A DNA stretch of 64,000 nucleotides, taken from positions 927,684 to 991,683 of the forward strand of contig NZ_KQ758903.1 of the NCBI RefSeq assembly GCF_001466665.1. Direction: 5' to 3'. Within the stretch, counting starts at the first letter, position 1, and each line of letters opens with the position of its first letter. The notes under the pieces are model-generated. The model was not told where the DNA came from. It searched no databases and saw nothing but the letters and a program-made list of their open reading frames with translations. The stretch comes from Dehalogenimonas alkenigignens. GTDB lineage: Bacteria > Chloroflexota > Dehalococcoidia > Dehalococcoidales > Dehalococcoidaceae. This document shows positions 50,934 through 58,502 of this stretch, piece after piece. Made by a program: the position numbers and the translations under genes.

Positions 50934-52248
50934 GAAACTGCGCGATCAGTCGGCGCCTTTAGCCGCCCGGATGCGCCCCAGAACCCTGGACGAGTACGTC
51001 GGCCAGGAGCACCTGGTGGCCGAAGGCCGGGCTCTGCGGCGGGCTATCGACGCCGGGGAGTTACCCAGCATCATCTTATGGGGGCCGCCGGGCTCCGGCA
51101 AGACGACGCTGGCCAATCTGATGGCTAAAGCCACCAACGCCCATTTCGCCCAGGTGAGCGCCGTATCCGCCGGCGTTGCCGACCTTAGAAAGATCATCGA
51201 CGAGGCCAAGCAGCGGCGGTTGGCACAGAACCAGAAGACCATACTCTTCATCGACGAGATCCATCGCTTCAACAAGGGCCAGCAGGACACAATCCTGCCC
51301 TACGTCGAGGACGGCACGGTGACCCTTATCGGCGCGACGACGGAGAACCCGTCGTTCGAGGTCATCTCGCCGCTCCTGTCGCGGGCGAGGACCTATGTAT
51401 TAAAAGGCCTGACCGAGGACCAGATGCGGGTCATCCTCGACCGGGCGATTGCCGACGCCGAGCGCGGCATCGGGTCATCGAACGTCGTCCTGTCTGACGA
51501 GGCCGCCGCCCAGGTCATCAATCTTGCCAGCGGCGACGCCAGAATCGCGTTGAATATCCTGGAGTTGGCCGCCCGCACCACGCCGCCCGACGCCGAGGGC
51601 CGGCGGCAGCTTACCAACGAGGCCATCGATGACGCCGCCCAGGCTAAAACACTGCTCTACGACCGGGCGGGAGAGCAGCACTACGACATCATCTCGGCTT
51701 TACATAAATCTCTCCGCGGCTCCGATCCGGACGCCTCGCTCTACTGGCTGGGACGGATGCTGGAGGCCGGGGAGGACCCGCTGTACGTCGTCCGCCGCCT
51801 GATCCGCTTCGCCTCGGAAGACATCGGCATGGCTGACCCTCAGGCGCTGGTGCTCGCCATGGCGGCGCAGCAGGCGGTCCATTTCGTCGGCATGCCGGAG
51901 TGCAATGTGGCGCTGGCGCAGCTGGTGGTTTACCTGGCCGCGGCGCCCAAGAGCAACTCGCTCTATATGGCCTACAAACGGGTGCAGGAGACCATCGCTA
52001 AGAACCCCATCGAACCGGTGCCCCTCCACCTCCGCAACGCCCCGACAGGCCTGATGAAAGACCTCGGTTACGGCAAGGGCTACAAATACGCCCACGATTT
52101 CCCCGGCGGCTTCGTGAAACAGCAGAACCTGCCTGACTCGCTCAAGAACAAGCGCTTTTACTTCCCGTCGGAAATCGGGCAGGAGAAGATTATTAATACC
52201 CGGCTCAAGAATTGGTTCCCGGAACGGGAAGACAAGAAGCCCGAATAA
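50902..52248 (+). CDS. rarA: replication-associated recombination protein A (AAA+ ATPase)
   Basis: A 448-residue MgsA/RarA/WRNIP1 family ATPase acting at stalled replication forks. Motifs: MRPRTLDEYVGQEHL, WGPPGSGKTTLA (Walker A), FIDEIHRFNKGQQD (Walker B), GATTENPSFEV with sensor residues, and the C-terminal SDPDASLYWLGRMLEAGEDPLYVVRRLIRFASEDIG. GGGAGG seven bases before ATG 50902 sets the start within the preceding gene. Normal length. Confidence 0.95.
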   Translation: MPRDMFEAHFEKLRDQSAPLAARMRPRTLDEYVGQEHLVAEGRALRRAIDAGELPSIILWGPPGSGKTTLANLMAKATNAHFAQVSAVSAGVADLRKIIDEAKQRRLAQNQKTILFIDEIHRFNKGQQDTILPYVEDGTVTLIGATTENPSFEVISPLLSRARTYVLKGLTEDQMRVILDRAIADAERGIGSSNVVLSDEAAAQVINLASGDARIALNILELAARTTPPDAEGRRQLTNEAIDDAAQAKTLLYDRAGEQHYDIISALHKSLRGSDPDASLYWLGRMLEAGEDPLYVVRRLIRFASEDIGMADPQALVLAMAAQQAVHFVGMPECNVALAQLVVYLAAAPKSNSLYMAYKRVQETIAKNPIEPVPLHLRNAPTGLMKDLGYGKGYKYAHDFPGGFVKQQNLPDSLKNKRFYFPSEIGQEKIINTRLKNWFPEREDKKPE

Positions 52249-52574
52249 TATTTGTCGTTACGGGACTTGCCGGCGACAGGTCATGGCAATCGCCCGGGTT
52301 GGTCCTCCGAAGGCGCTTCTCCCTTTCGTAAAGGAGAATGATAACGGGTTTTGCGGTGGCGCGCCGGGCATGTCTTTTGGTCGTCGCCCCGATCAGGCAT
52401 CTTGTAAAACCACGTAGTAAAATCGCCCGTCACTAAGTACAAATACCTATTGACATTGTTCCCGCCGGTACTATATAATGCGGTCACTTCCCCACACCGG
52501 TACTAGTCCTTAAGTACACTGGTATCGTACCATCGGTCTGGGGCATGTCCAAATAGATCGGGAGGAACAGGCAG
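52249..52574. other. intergenic region with palindrome and promoter before the Cys-rich gene
   Basis: About 325 bases with no supported gene. It holds an imperfect palindrome TTCTCC (52317-52322)/GGAGAA (52333-52338) of the same style as other repeats in this segment, the strong promoter at 52450-52479, a direct repeat CCGGTACTA (52465-52473 and 52497-52505), and the inverted repeat TGGTA-TCG-TACCA (52520-52532) inside the 5' leader of the small gene. Confidence 0.5.
52450..52479 (+). promoter_or_regulatory. strong promoter for the Cys-rich small gene
   Basis: Perfect TTGACA (52450-52455) and perfect TATAAT (52474-52479) with an 18-bp spacer. The leader is about 90 nt. A direct repeat CCGGTACTA spans the spacer edge and the start-site region and might be an operator. 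Confidence 0.8.
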
Positions 52575-52757
52575 ATGACGAAATCAAGTTTCCAGGTCGC
52601 CACTCAGCACTGCGGTCTATGTCACTACTCGGGCTTTTCCAACCGCTGCACCTTCTTTGACGACGGCTACTGCCCCTACATCCAGTCCGTCAAAGAGATC
52701 AAGAAGAGCAGCCGCGCCGCCGATGAGACCGAAGCCCGCATCTCGGTCGCCGTCTAG
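52575..52757 (+). CDS. small Cys-rich protein of unknown function
   Basis: A 60-residue protein with five cysteines in CGLCHYSGFSNRCTFFDDGYCPYI (split here: CGLC, then C and C), flanked by short polar stretches. No known family is recognised; a zinc or Fe-S site is plausible. Ribosome site GGGAGG is 9 bases before ATG 52575. The perfect promoter, long leader and double terminator mark a deliberately regulated, probably abundant transcript. It stands between rarA and the carbon cluster without being part of either. Confidence 0.7.
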   Translation: MTKSSFQVATQHCGLCHYSGFSNRCTFFDDGYCPYIQSVKEIKKSSRAADETEARISVAV

Positions 52758-52788
52758 AACTGTTCCGGCGCCTTTAATCGAATATCGC

Positions 52789-52845
52789 CGTAGCCCTTCG
52801 CAAGGAGGGCTACGCTTGTTCTGGCCCGTTGTCGCGGGCTTTTTT
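52789..52845 (+). terminator. two successive hairpins ending the Cys-rich gene
   Basis: CGTAGCCCT (52789-52797) pairs with AGGGCTACG (52806-52814). A second stem, GCCCG (52824-52828) with CGGGC (52835-52839), is followed directly by a T-rich run to 52845. The second has the classical intrinsic-terminator form. Confidence 0.82.
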
Positions 52846-52846
52846 A

Positions 52847-52875
52847 TTGCCTGTCTGATACCCCTGTGCTAAGAT
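52847..52875 (+). promoter_or_regulatory. promoter for the carboxyltransferase gene
   Basis: TTGCCT (52847-52852), 17 bp, TAAGAT (52870-52875) with TGC before the -10 (extended). It begins immediately after the preceding T run, so the unit is insulated from the Cys-rich gene. Confidence 0.6.
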
Positions 52876-52907
52876 AGCGGCATCCTGTTTAGGTGAATGA
52901 TTGTTCA

Positions 52908-54455
52908 ATGAAAGAAAAACTGACCGAACTTGAAGCCAAAAAGCAGCAGATCGCCTGCGGCGGCGGCGAGGCGCGGATCAAGGCGCAGCACGCCCGCGGC
53001 AAGCTGACCGCCCGGGAGCGCATCGAAAAACTGCTCGACCCCGGCTCTTTCACCGAGTTATCCGCCTTTTGCTCGCACCGGTCCGCCGATTTCGGCCTGG
53101 CCGATGCCATCCACCCCGGCGACGCCGTGGTGACAGGTTGCGGGACTATTGACGGGCGAAAGGTTTTTATCTACTCCCAGGATTTCACGGTTCTCGGCGG
53201 TTCCATCTCTGAGGTGGTCGGCCAGAAGGTGCGCCAGATCGTGGATATGGCCATTGACCAGGGCGCGCCGCTGCTGGCTATCAATGACTCCGGCGGCGCC
53301 CGCATCCAGGAGGGCGTGGCTTCCCTGTGCGGCGTCGGCGATATTCTGCTCCTGAATGCCCTGGCTTCGGGTTCCATCCCGCAGATCTCGATCGTCGTCG
53401 GCCCATCGGCCGGCGGCGCGGTTTACGGCCCGGCCTTGACCGATTTCGTCTTCATGGTCAAGGGCCTGGGACAGATGTACATCACCGGCCCGGACGTGGT
53501 CAAGGCGGTCACCGGCGAAGAAGTGACCCACGAGGCCTTAGGCGGTGCCGACGTTCATGCCAAAAAGAGCGGCGTGTCCCATTTCACCTTCAACTCCGAG
53601 GTGGACTGCTTCGCCGCGGTGCGGCGGCTGCTGTCCTTCATCCCGTCGAGCTTCAAGGAAAGCCCGCCGAAACTGGCGGTAAAGAAGACCCACGCTCCAC
53701 AGACTGACGAGTCTCTTAACTCCATCGTCCCTGACGACCCCAAGCGGCCTTACGACATGAAGAAGATCATTACCGCCGTCATTGATGGCGGCGACTTTAT
53801 GGAGGTCCACGCCGGTTTCGCCCCCAACATGATCGTCGGCTTCGGCCGGCTGGACGGCCAGAGCGTCGGTATCGTCGCCCAGCAGCCGAACTACCTGGCC
53901 GGTGTCATAGACATCAACGCCTCGGTCAAGGCGGCGCGCTTCGTCCGTTTCTGCGATGCCTTCAACATCCCGCTGGTCAGTTTCGTGGACGTGCCCGGCT
54001 TCATGCCCGGCGTCGACCAGGAGCACGGCGGCATCATCCGCCACGGAGCCAAGCTCATCTTCGCCTACGCCGAGGCGACGGTGCCCAAGATTACCGTCAT
54101 CACCAGGAAAGCCTACGGCGGCGCCTACATCGTCATGAGCTCGCGCCATCTCCGTGGCGACATCAACCTGGCCTGGCCCTGCGCCGAGATCGCCGTCATG
54201 GGGGCGGAGGGCGCGGTGGCCGTCATCCACCGTAAAAAGATCGCCGAAGCCGCCGAACCCGATGCGGAACGCCAGCGCTGCGTCTCGGAATACCGGGAGA
54301 AATTCGACAATCCGTACCAGGCCGCGGCCTTGGGCTACATCGATGATGTCATCGTCCCCGCCGAAACCCGCCCCCGCCTGATCCAGGCCCTGAAGGTCCT
54401 GGCCGGCAAGCAGGGTAAGAACCCGGCCAAGAAGCACGGGAATATCCCTTTATAA
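52908..54455 (+). CDS. acyl-CoA carboxyltransferase (PccB/MmdA/12S type)
   Basis: A 515-residue crotonase-fold carboxyltransferase for propionyl/methylmalonyl- or acetyl-CoA-type substrates. It starts KEKLTELEAKKQQI, with GKLTARERIEKLLDPGSF, the acyl-CoA oxyanion loops INDSGGARIQEGVASLCG and GPSAGGAVYGPALTDFV, VVDVPGFMPG-like VDVPGFMPGVDQEHGGIIRHGAK and RKAYGGAYIVMSS. It takes CO2 from carboxybiotin or gives it. ATG 52908 matches the family start; ATG 52893 is also possible. The biotin carrier partner is the protein at 55072. Substrate cannot be told from sequence by eye. Confidence 0.9.
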   Translation: MKEKLTELEAKKQQIACGGGEARIKAQHARGKLTARERIEKLLDPGSFTELSAFCSHRSADFGLADAIHPGDAVVTGCGTIDGRKVFIYSQDFTVLGGSISEVVGQKVRQIVDMAIDQGAPLLAINDSGGARIQEGVASLCGVGDILLLNALASGSIPQISIVVGPSAGGAVYGPALTDFVFMVKGLGQMYITGPDVVKAVTGEEVTHEALGGADVHAKKSGVSHFTFNSEVDCFAAVRRLLSFIPSSFKESPPKLAVKKTHAPQTDESLNSIVPDDPKRPYDMKKIITAVIDGGDFMEVHAGFAPNMIVGFGRLDGQSVGIVAQQPNYLAGVIDINASVKAARFVRFCDAFNIPLVSFVDVPGFMPGVDQEHGGIIRHGAKLIFAYAEATVPKITVITRKAYGGAYIVMSSRHLRGDINLAWPCAEIAVMGAEGAVAVIHRKKIAEAAEPDAERQRCVSEYREKFDNPYQAAALGYIDDVIVPAETRPRLIQALKVLAGKQGKNPAKKHGNIPL

Positions 54456-54464
54456 CCAAAACCA

Positions 54465-54822
54465 TTGTCATTCCCCGCTATAGCGGGGAATCTATAAGCC
54501 ATGCATGAGTATTATGTCTATATAATGGCAAGCAAACGCCATGGTACTTTATACATCGGAATGACGAATGATCTGGTCCGCCGGGTTTGCCAACACCGGA
54601 ACGATCTGATTGAGGGATTCACTAAAAGATACGGCGTTCATTTACTGGTGCATTATGAGCAGACCACCGATGTCGCCGCGGCTATATGGCGGGAAAAACG
54701 CCTAAAGAAATGGAATCGCGCCTGGAAAATCGAACTTATCGAGACTCAGAACCCCGAATGGCATGACCTGTACCCGGAACTAGTTTCGTGAATGGATTCT
54801 CCGCTTTGGCGGAGAATGACAA
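54465..54822. mobile_element. GIY-YIG gene bracketed by inverted palindromic repeats
   Basis: The left repeat (54465-54495) begins TTGTCATTCCCCGC and contains the perfect palindrome ATTCCCCGCTA/TAGCGGGGAAT (54470-54491). The right one (54795-54822), read on the other strand, begins TTGTCATTCTCCGC and contains ATTCTCCGC-TTTG-GCGGAGAAT (54796-54817). They are thus terminal inverted copies around one small nuclease gene, in a 40-base gap of a conserved gene cluster. A mobile or repeat-propagating unit is inferred. Confidence 0.65.
54501..54791 (+). CDS. small GIY-YIG nuclease-domain protein
   Basis: A 96-residue UPF0213-type protein: YYVYIMASKRHGTLYIGMTNDLVRRVCQHRN (GIY-YIG strands YVYI and LYIG, catalytic Arg in VRR), a Tyr/Glu-bearing YGVHLLVHYEQTTDVAAAIWREKRLKKWNRAWKIELIE and ending NPEWHDLYPEL. 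The catalytic Glu is likely in AAAIWREKRLK. Domains of this size are common singletons in bacterial genomes. It has no detectable ribosome site beyond a weak AAGCC, and it lies inside a pair of palindromic inverted repeats. Confidence 0.88.
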   Translation: MHEYYVYIMASKRHGTLYIGMTNDLVRRVCQHRNDLIEGFTKRYGVHLLVHYEQTTDVAAAIWREKRLKKWNRAWKIELIETQNPEWHDLYPELVS

Positions 54823-54870
54823 ATACAATACTCCGCCTTTCCCACCGCCGCCCTTTTCCGCTAGAATAGC

Positions 54871-55059
54871 ATGGGTTTTTGTTTGGCATCGCCGATGATG
54901 ATGAATTACCCTGAAATCGCTATAATAAGCGCTGCCGTTCTGGCTTATCTTGAGTCGGAGGGCATTAGCGCGCCGCCGCCTGACATGACGCGGCTCAAGA
55001 CGCTCATCGCCGCTGCCGTGGCCGCCTACCTGCAAACTGAATCGACAGCCTCGGTATAG
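54871..55059 (+). CDS. small protein with duplicated IxAAVxAYL motif, probable carboxylase accessory
   Basis: A 62-residue protein (or 52-54 residues if one of the ATG codons at 54895-54901 is used; none has a clear ribosome site). It contains IISAAVLAYLESEG and IAAAVAAYLQTE, two copies of the same helix joined by a Pro-rich link. Small proteins with such helices sit beside biotin-dependent decarboxylases and carboxylases in other bacteria, where they help assemble the complex. It lies 12 bases before the biotin-carrying carboxyltransferase gene, so a structural role is inferred. Confidence 0.55.
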   Translation: MGFCLASPMMMNYPEIAIISAAVLAYLESEGISAPPPDMTRLKTLIAAAVAAYLQTESTASV

Positions 55060-55071
55060 AAGGGGGAGAAC

Positions 55072-57075
55072 ATGCCGGCTCAGCCACTCAAGATTACCGA
55101 CCTGACGCTCCGCGACGGCCACCAGTCGCTCTTCGCCACCCGGATGCGCACCGACGACATCCTGGGCATCATCGGCGACATGGACCAGGCCGGCTTCCAT
55201 TCCATGGAGGTCTGGGGCGGCGCCACCTTTGATGTACCCATCCGCTTTCTCAACGAGGACCCCTGGGACCGGCTGCGCGAGATGAAAAAACGCGCCACCA
55301 GGACGCCGCTGCAGATGCTGCTCCGCGGTCAGAACCTGGTGGGTTACCGCAACTACGCCGATGACGTGGTCACCGCCTTCGTGGAGCACGCCGCGGACTG
55401 CGGCGTGGATATCTTCCGCGTTTTCGACGCCGTCAACGACGAACGCAATTTCGAAACAGCCCTTGCGGCCATCAAGTCCAGGGGCAAGCACGCCCAGCTG
55501 GCCATTTCCTACTCGCTGACCGAACGGACGATGGGCGGCCCGGTCTACAACCTCGATTATTATATTGAAAAAGCCAAAAAGTTCGAGGCTATGGGTGCCG
55601 ATTCCTTCTGCATCAAGGATATGGCCGGCATCATCGCCCCGAACGACGCTTACACCCTGGTCAAGGCGCTCAAAAAAGCGTTGAAGATACCGGTTCAGTT
55701 CCACACCCACTACACCTCCGGCATGGCCTCGATGAGCATGTACAAGGCCGTTGAGGCAGGCGCCGACATCGTCGACACCTGCCTGGCGCCCTGGGCCCTG
55801 CGGACTTCGCACCCGGCGGTCGAACCTTTTGTTGCCGCTTTTTCCGGCCAGCCGCGGGACACCGGCCTCAACCTGCACCAGCTTCTCAAGCTGGGTGACT
55901 ATTTCGAGTCCATCACCCCCAAATACCGCGATTTCCAGGACACCACCAGGATGTCGGCTATAGATACGGCGGTGCTGGAGCACCAGGTGCCGGGCGGCAT
56001 GATCTCCAATCTTGTCTCGCAGCTGCGCGAGGCCGGCGCCCTCAACCGCATCGACGAGGTTTATGAAGAGATTCCCCGCGTTCGCAGGGAGATGGGTTTC
56101 CCGCCGCTGGTCACGCCGACCAGCCAGATCGTCGGCATTCAGGCAGTGCAGAACGTCCTCTTCGGTCGGTACAAGGTCATCTCCGCCCAGGTCAAAGACT
56201 ACTTCTATGGCCTCTACGGCCGCCCGCCGATGCCGGTCGACCCGGAAATCCAGAGGTTGGCCCTCAAAGGCTACGAGCGCGGCGAGTCGCCCATCACCGT
56301 CCGCCCCGCCGACGTCCTGAAACCGGAGCTTGAGGCGGCCAAAGAAGCTACCAAGGGCATCGCCAGGGACATCGGCGACGTTTTGACCTATGCCCTGTAC
56401 CCGCAGGTCGGCCTGCGCTTCCTGAAATGGAAGTATGGCCTTGAAACCCCGCCGGCCGACGTCAAAGCTAAAACCCTCGACGACGTCAAGCGCGAGGACG
56501 AGCTTATCGCCAAAGCCAGGGCCGGAAAGCTGGCCGAAAAGACCGCCGAGAAGCCCGCCGCCCCGGCGCCCTCTCCGGTGTCTGTCCCCGCCAGCGGCCT
56601 GCGGCACTTCAACGTCCATCTGGACGGCAAGGTGTACTGCGTCGGCGTAGAACCGACGGCCACCGCCGCGCCGGCAGTCTACGCCGCTCCTCCGGCCCAG
56701 CGTTCGGCCGCAGCCCCGCCCCCGGCGACGGCTGTTCGTCATGAGCCTGTCGAAGGACCGAAAGCGGTTGAACCGCCCAAACCGGTCGTGACGCCGAAAC
56801 CAGTCGAGTCCCCGGTGGCCGAAGCCGAGGCAAAACCCGCTGCCGCCCCGGAGCCCTGCGGCGAAGACGTGCTGGCTCCTATGCCCGGTGTCGTCCTGCG
56901 CTATGAAGTCAAGGTCGGCGACAAGGTCAAGTCCGGCGATACCGTGGTTGTCCTGGAGGCGATGAAAATGGCCATCGACCTGCCGTCGCCGGCTGACGGC
57001 ACGGTGGCGGCGGTCAAATTCGGCGTCGGCGACCGCGTTTCTCGTGACGACGTCCTGGCTATCATCGTCCCTTGA
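55072..57075 (+). CDS. pyruvate/oxaloacetate carboxyltransferase with biotin carrier domain (PycB/OadA/5S+1.3S type)
   Basis: A 667-residue protein. Residues 1-290 are an HMGL-like TIM barrel (ITDLTLRDGHQSLFATRMRTDDI, FRVFDAVND, HTHYTSGMASM) with a metal site and the usual catalytic Lys in CIKDMAG. Residues about 300-470 are the conserved PYC_OADA region. A Pro/Ala/Glu-rich linker (about 495-605) leads to a biotinyl domain ending with the biotin Lys in EAMKMAID. It transfers carboxyl between biotin and pyruvate. AGAAGGGGGAG before ATG 55072 is strong. No biotin carboxylase gene is adjacent. Confidence 0.92.
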   Translation: MPAQPLKITDLTLRDGHQSLFATRMRTDDILGIIGDMDQAGFHSMEVWGGATFDVPIRFLNEDPWDRLREMKKRATRTPLQMLLRGQNLVGYRNYADDVVTAFVEHAADCGVDIFRVFDAVNDERNFETALAAIKSRGKHAQLAISYSLTERTMGGPVYNLDYYIEKAKKFEAMGADSFCIKDMAGIIAPNDAYTLVKALKKALKIPVQFHTHYTSGMASMSMYKAVEAGADIVDTCLAPWALRTSHPAVEPFVAAFSGQPRDTGLNLHQLLKLGDYFESITPKYRDFQDTTRMSAIDTAVLEHQVPGGMISNLVSQLREAGALNRIDEVYEEIPRVRREMGFPPLVTPTSQIVGIQAVQNVLFGRYKVISAQVKDYFYGLYGRPPMPVDPEIQRLALKGYERGESPITVRPADVLKPELEAAKEATKGIARDIGDVLTYALYPQVGLRFLKWKYGLETPPADVKAKTLDDVKREDELIAKARAGKLAEKTAEKPAAPAPSPVSVPASGLRHFNVHLDGKVYCVGVEPTATAAPAVYAAPPAQRSAAAPPPATAVRHEPVEGPKAVEPPKPVVTPKPVESPVAEAEAKPAAAPEPCGEDVLAPMPGVVLRYEVKVGDKVKSGDTVVVLEAMKMAIDLPSPADGTVAAVKFGVGDRVSRDDVLAIIVP

Positions 57076-57077
57076 CC

Positions 57078-57120
57078 TCCTCGCCCGCGCGGACTCGCGG
57101 GAGAGGATAAGAGGTGAGGG
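57078..57120. repeat. G+C-rich palindromic repeat after the carboxyltransferase gene
   Basis: CCTCGCCCGCG and CGCGGGAGAGG arms form a stem around CGGACT (about 57081-57105), followed by AAGAGGTGAGGG. The GGGAGAGG then A/TAAG then GAGGG order recurs in the repeat at 58451-58487, so both belong to one repeat family. Confidence 0.5.
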
Positions 57121-57130
57121 CGATGTTTCT

Positions 57131-57185
57131 GGATTATGATTTGGAATTTGTTTTCGGATTTCGCACTTCGATATTCGGATTTTGA
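57131..57185. repeat. AT-rich TTCG-type degenerate repeat
   Basis: A 55-base stretch between the carboxyltransferase and aconitase-type genes made of variants of ATTTGGAATTT, TTTTCGGATTTCG and TTCGATATTCGGATTT. Base composition is far more A+T-rich than the genes around it. It looks like a short degenerate tandem repeat; function unknown. Confidence 0.5.
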
Positions 57186-57191
57186 GGTTGT

Positions 57192-58442
57192 ATGGCTAAA
57201 ACTTTAACTGAAAAAATCCTCTCGATGAAAACCGGTCTTGAAGTTAAGCCCGGAGACATCGTCGTCTCGCCGGTTGATTGGGCTTTAGTTCAGGACACCA
57301 CCGGGCCTTTGACAGTCCGCGAGTTCTTAAGCCTCGGCCTGCCGAAACTGGCCAACCCGACGCACACCATCCTCTTTATTGATCACGCCGCGCCGTCGCC
57401 GCAAAAACAGCTTTCGTGCGACCACACCTTCCTGCGCAAGTTCGCCAAAGATTACGGCGCGGTGCTGTCCGATGTCGGCGAAGGCGTTTGCCATCAGATC
57501 ATGGCTGAAAAGTACGCCCGCCCCGGCGATGTCATCGTCGGCGCCGATTCGCACACCGTTACCGCCGGCGGCCTCGGCGCCTTCGCCACCGGCATGGGCT
57601 CGTCGGACGTAGCCGCGGCCTTCGGCCTGGGCAAGACCTGGTTCCGGGTGCCGGAGACCTACTTCATCCGTCTGACCGGGAAATTGCAGCGCCATGTCAC
57701 CGCCAAGGATGTTATCCTGCATCTTATAGGCATGATCGGCGCTGACGGGGCGACCTACAAATCGCTGGAGTTCGGCGGCCCGGGGGCCGCTGCCATGCCG
57801 GTGACCGACCGGCTCACCATCGCCAATATGGCCGTTGAGGCTGGCGCCAAGGTCGGCCTGTTCCCGTCAGACGACGCGACCCTGGAATATCTCACCCAGC
57901 AGGGCCGGTCTCAAGACCACATCCGCCTCTTTGCGGATGAGGACGCGGTCTACGAGCGCGTTATCGACATCGATCTTGCGGCTCTCGAGCCAACCGTCGC
58001 CCGGCCGCACACCGTTGACAACACCGCCGCTGTCGGCGAACTGAAGGGTATAAAAGTTGATCAGGTCTTTATCGGCACCTGCACCAACGGCCGCCTCGAA
58101 GACCTGAAACTGGCCGCCGATATCCTGCGCGGCAAGCGACGCAACCCGGCCACCCGCCTTTTAGTGGCTCCCGCCTCCCCCCGGGTAATGCTGGCTGGGA
58201 TGAGGATGGGCTACATCCAGGACCTGGTTCAGGCCGGGGCAACGATTCTGCCTCCGGGTTGCGCCGGCTGTCTGGGCGTTCATCAGGGCGTATTGGGCGA
58301 CGGCGAGACCTGCCTGTCTACCGCCAACCGCAATTTCCTGGGCCGCATGGGCAATCCTGAAGGACTGATATATCTTGCCAGCACGCCGACAGCCGCCGCC
58401 TCGGCCGTCACCGGCGTCATCACCGACCCGCGGGAGGTCTAG
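57192..58442 (+). CDS. aconitase-superfamily large subunit (isopropylmalate-isomerase type)
   Basis: A 416-residue 4Fe-4S hydro-lyase large subunit. The cluster cysteines are in GTCTNGR and GCAGCLG; also HTILFIDHAAPSP, VGADSHTVTAGGLGAFATGMGSSDVA and PASPRVM fit LeuC/HacA. Sequence type is isopropylmalate/homoaconitate isomerase, but its place between a carboxyltransferase, isocitrate dehydrogenase, malate dehydrogenase and fumarase makes an aconitase role (citrate to isocitrate) likely. Works with the small subunit encoded at 58503. Confidence 0.85.
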   Translation: MAKTLTEKILSMKTGLEVKPGDIVVSPVDWALVQDTTGPLTVREFLSLGLPKLANPTHTILFIDHAAPSPQKQLSCDHTFLRKFAKDYGAVLSDVGEGVCHQIMAEKYARPGDVIVGADSHTVTAGGLGAFATGMGSSDVAAAFGLGKTWFRVPETYFIRLTGKLQRHVTAKDVILHLIGMIGADGATYKSLEFGGPGAAAMPVTDRLTIANMAVEAGAKVGLFPSDDATLEYLTQQGRSQDHIRLFADEDAVYERVIDIDLAALEPTVARPHTVDNTAAVGELKGIKVDQVFIGTCTNGRLEDLKLAADILRGKRRNPATRLLVAPASPRVMLAGMRMGYIQDLVQAGATILPPGCAGCLGVHQGVLGDGETCLSTANRNFLGRMGNPEGLIYLASTPTAAASAVTGVITDPREV

Positions 58443-58450
58443 CCCATTTT

Positions 58451-58487
58451 CCTCTCCCTTTGTGGGAGAGGAACTTAAGGAGAGGGG
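58451..58487. repeat. palindromic repeat between aconitase-type subunit genes
   Basis: CCTCTCCC (58451-58458) pairs perfectly with GGGAGAGG (58464-58471) across TTTGT, followed by AACTTAAGGAGAGGGG. It sits in the 60-base gap between the large and small subunit genes and resembles the repeat at 57078-57120. Confidence 0.6.
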
Positions 58488-58502
58488 TATTTAAACACCA
58501 TT

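Noticed and set aside
54736-56742. A 668-codon open frame on the minus strand
   Set aside because: It is exactly antisense to the biotin carboxyltransferase gene, has Arg/Gly/Asp-biased composition typical of a shadow of GC-rich coding sequence, and no recognisable domain.
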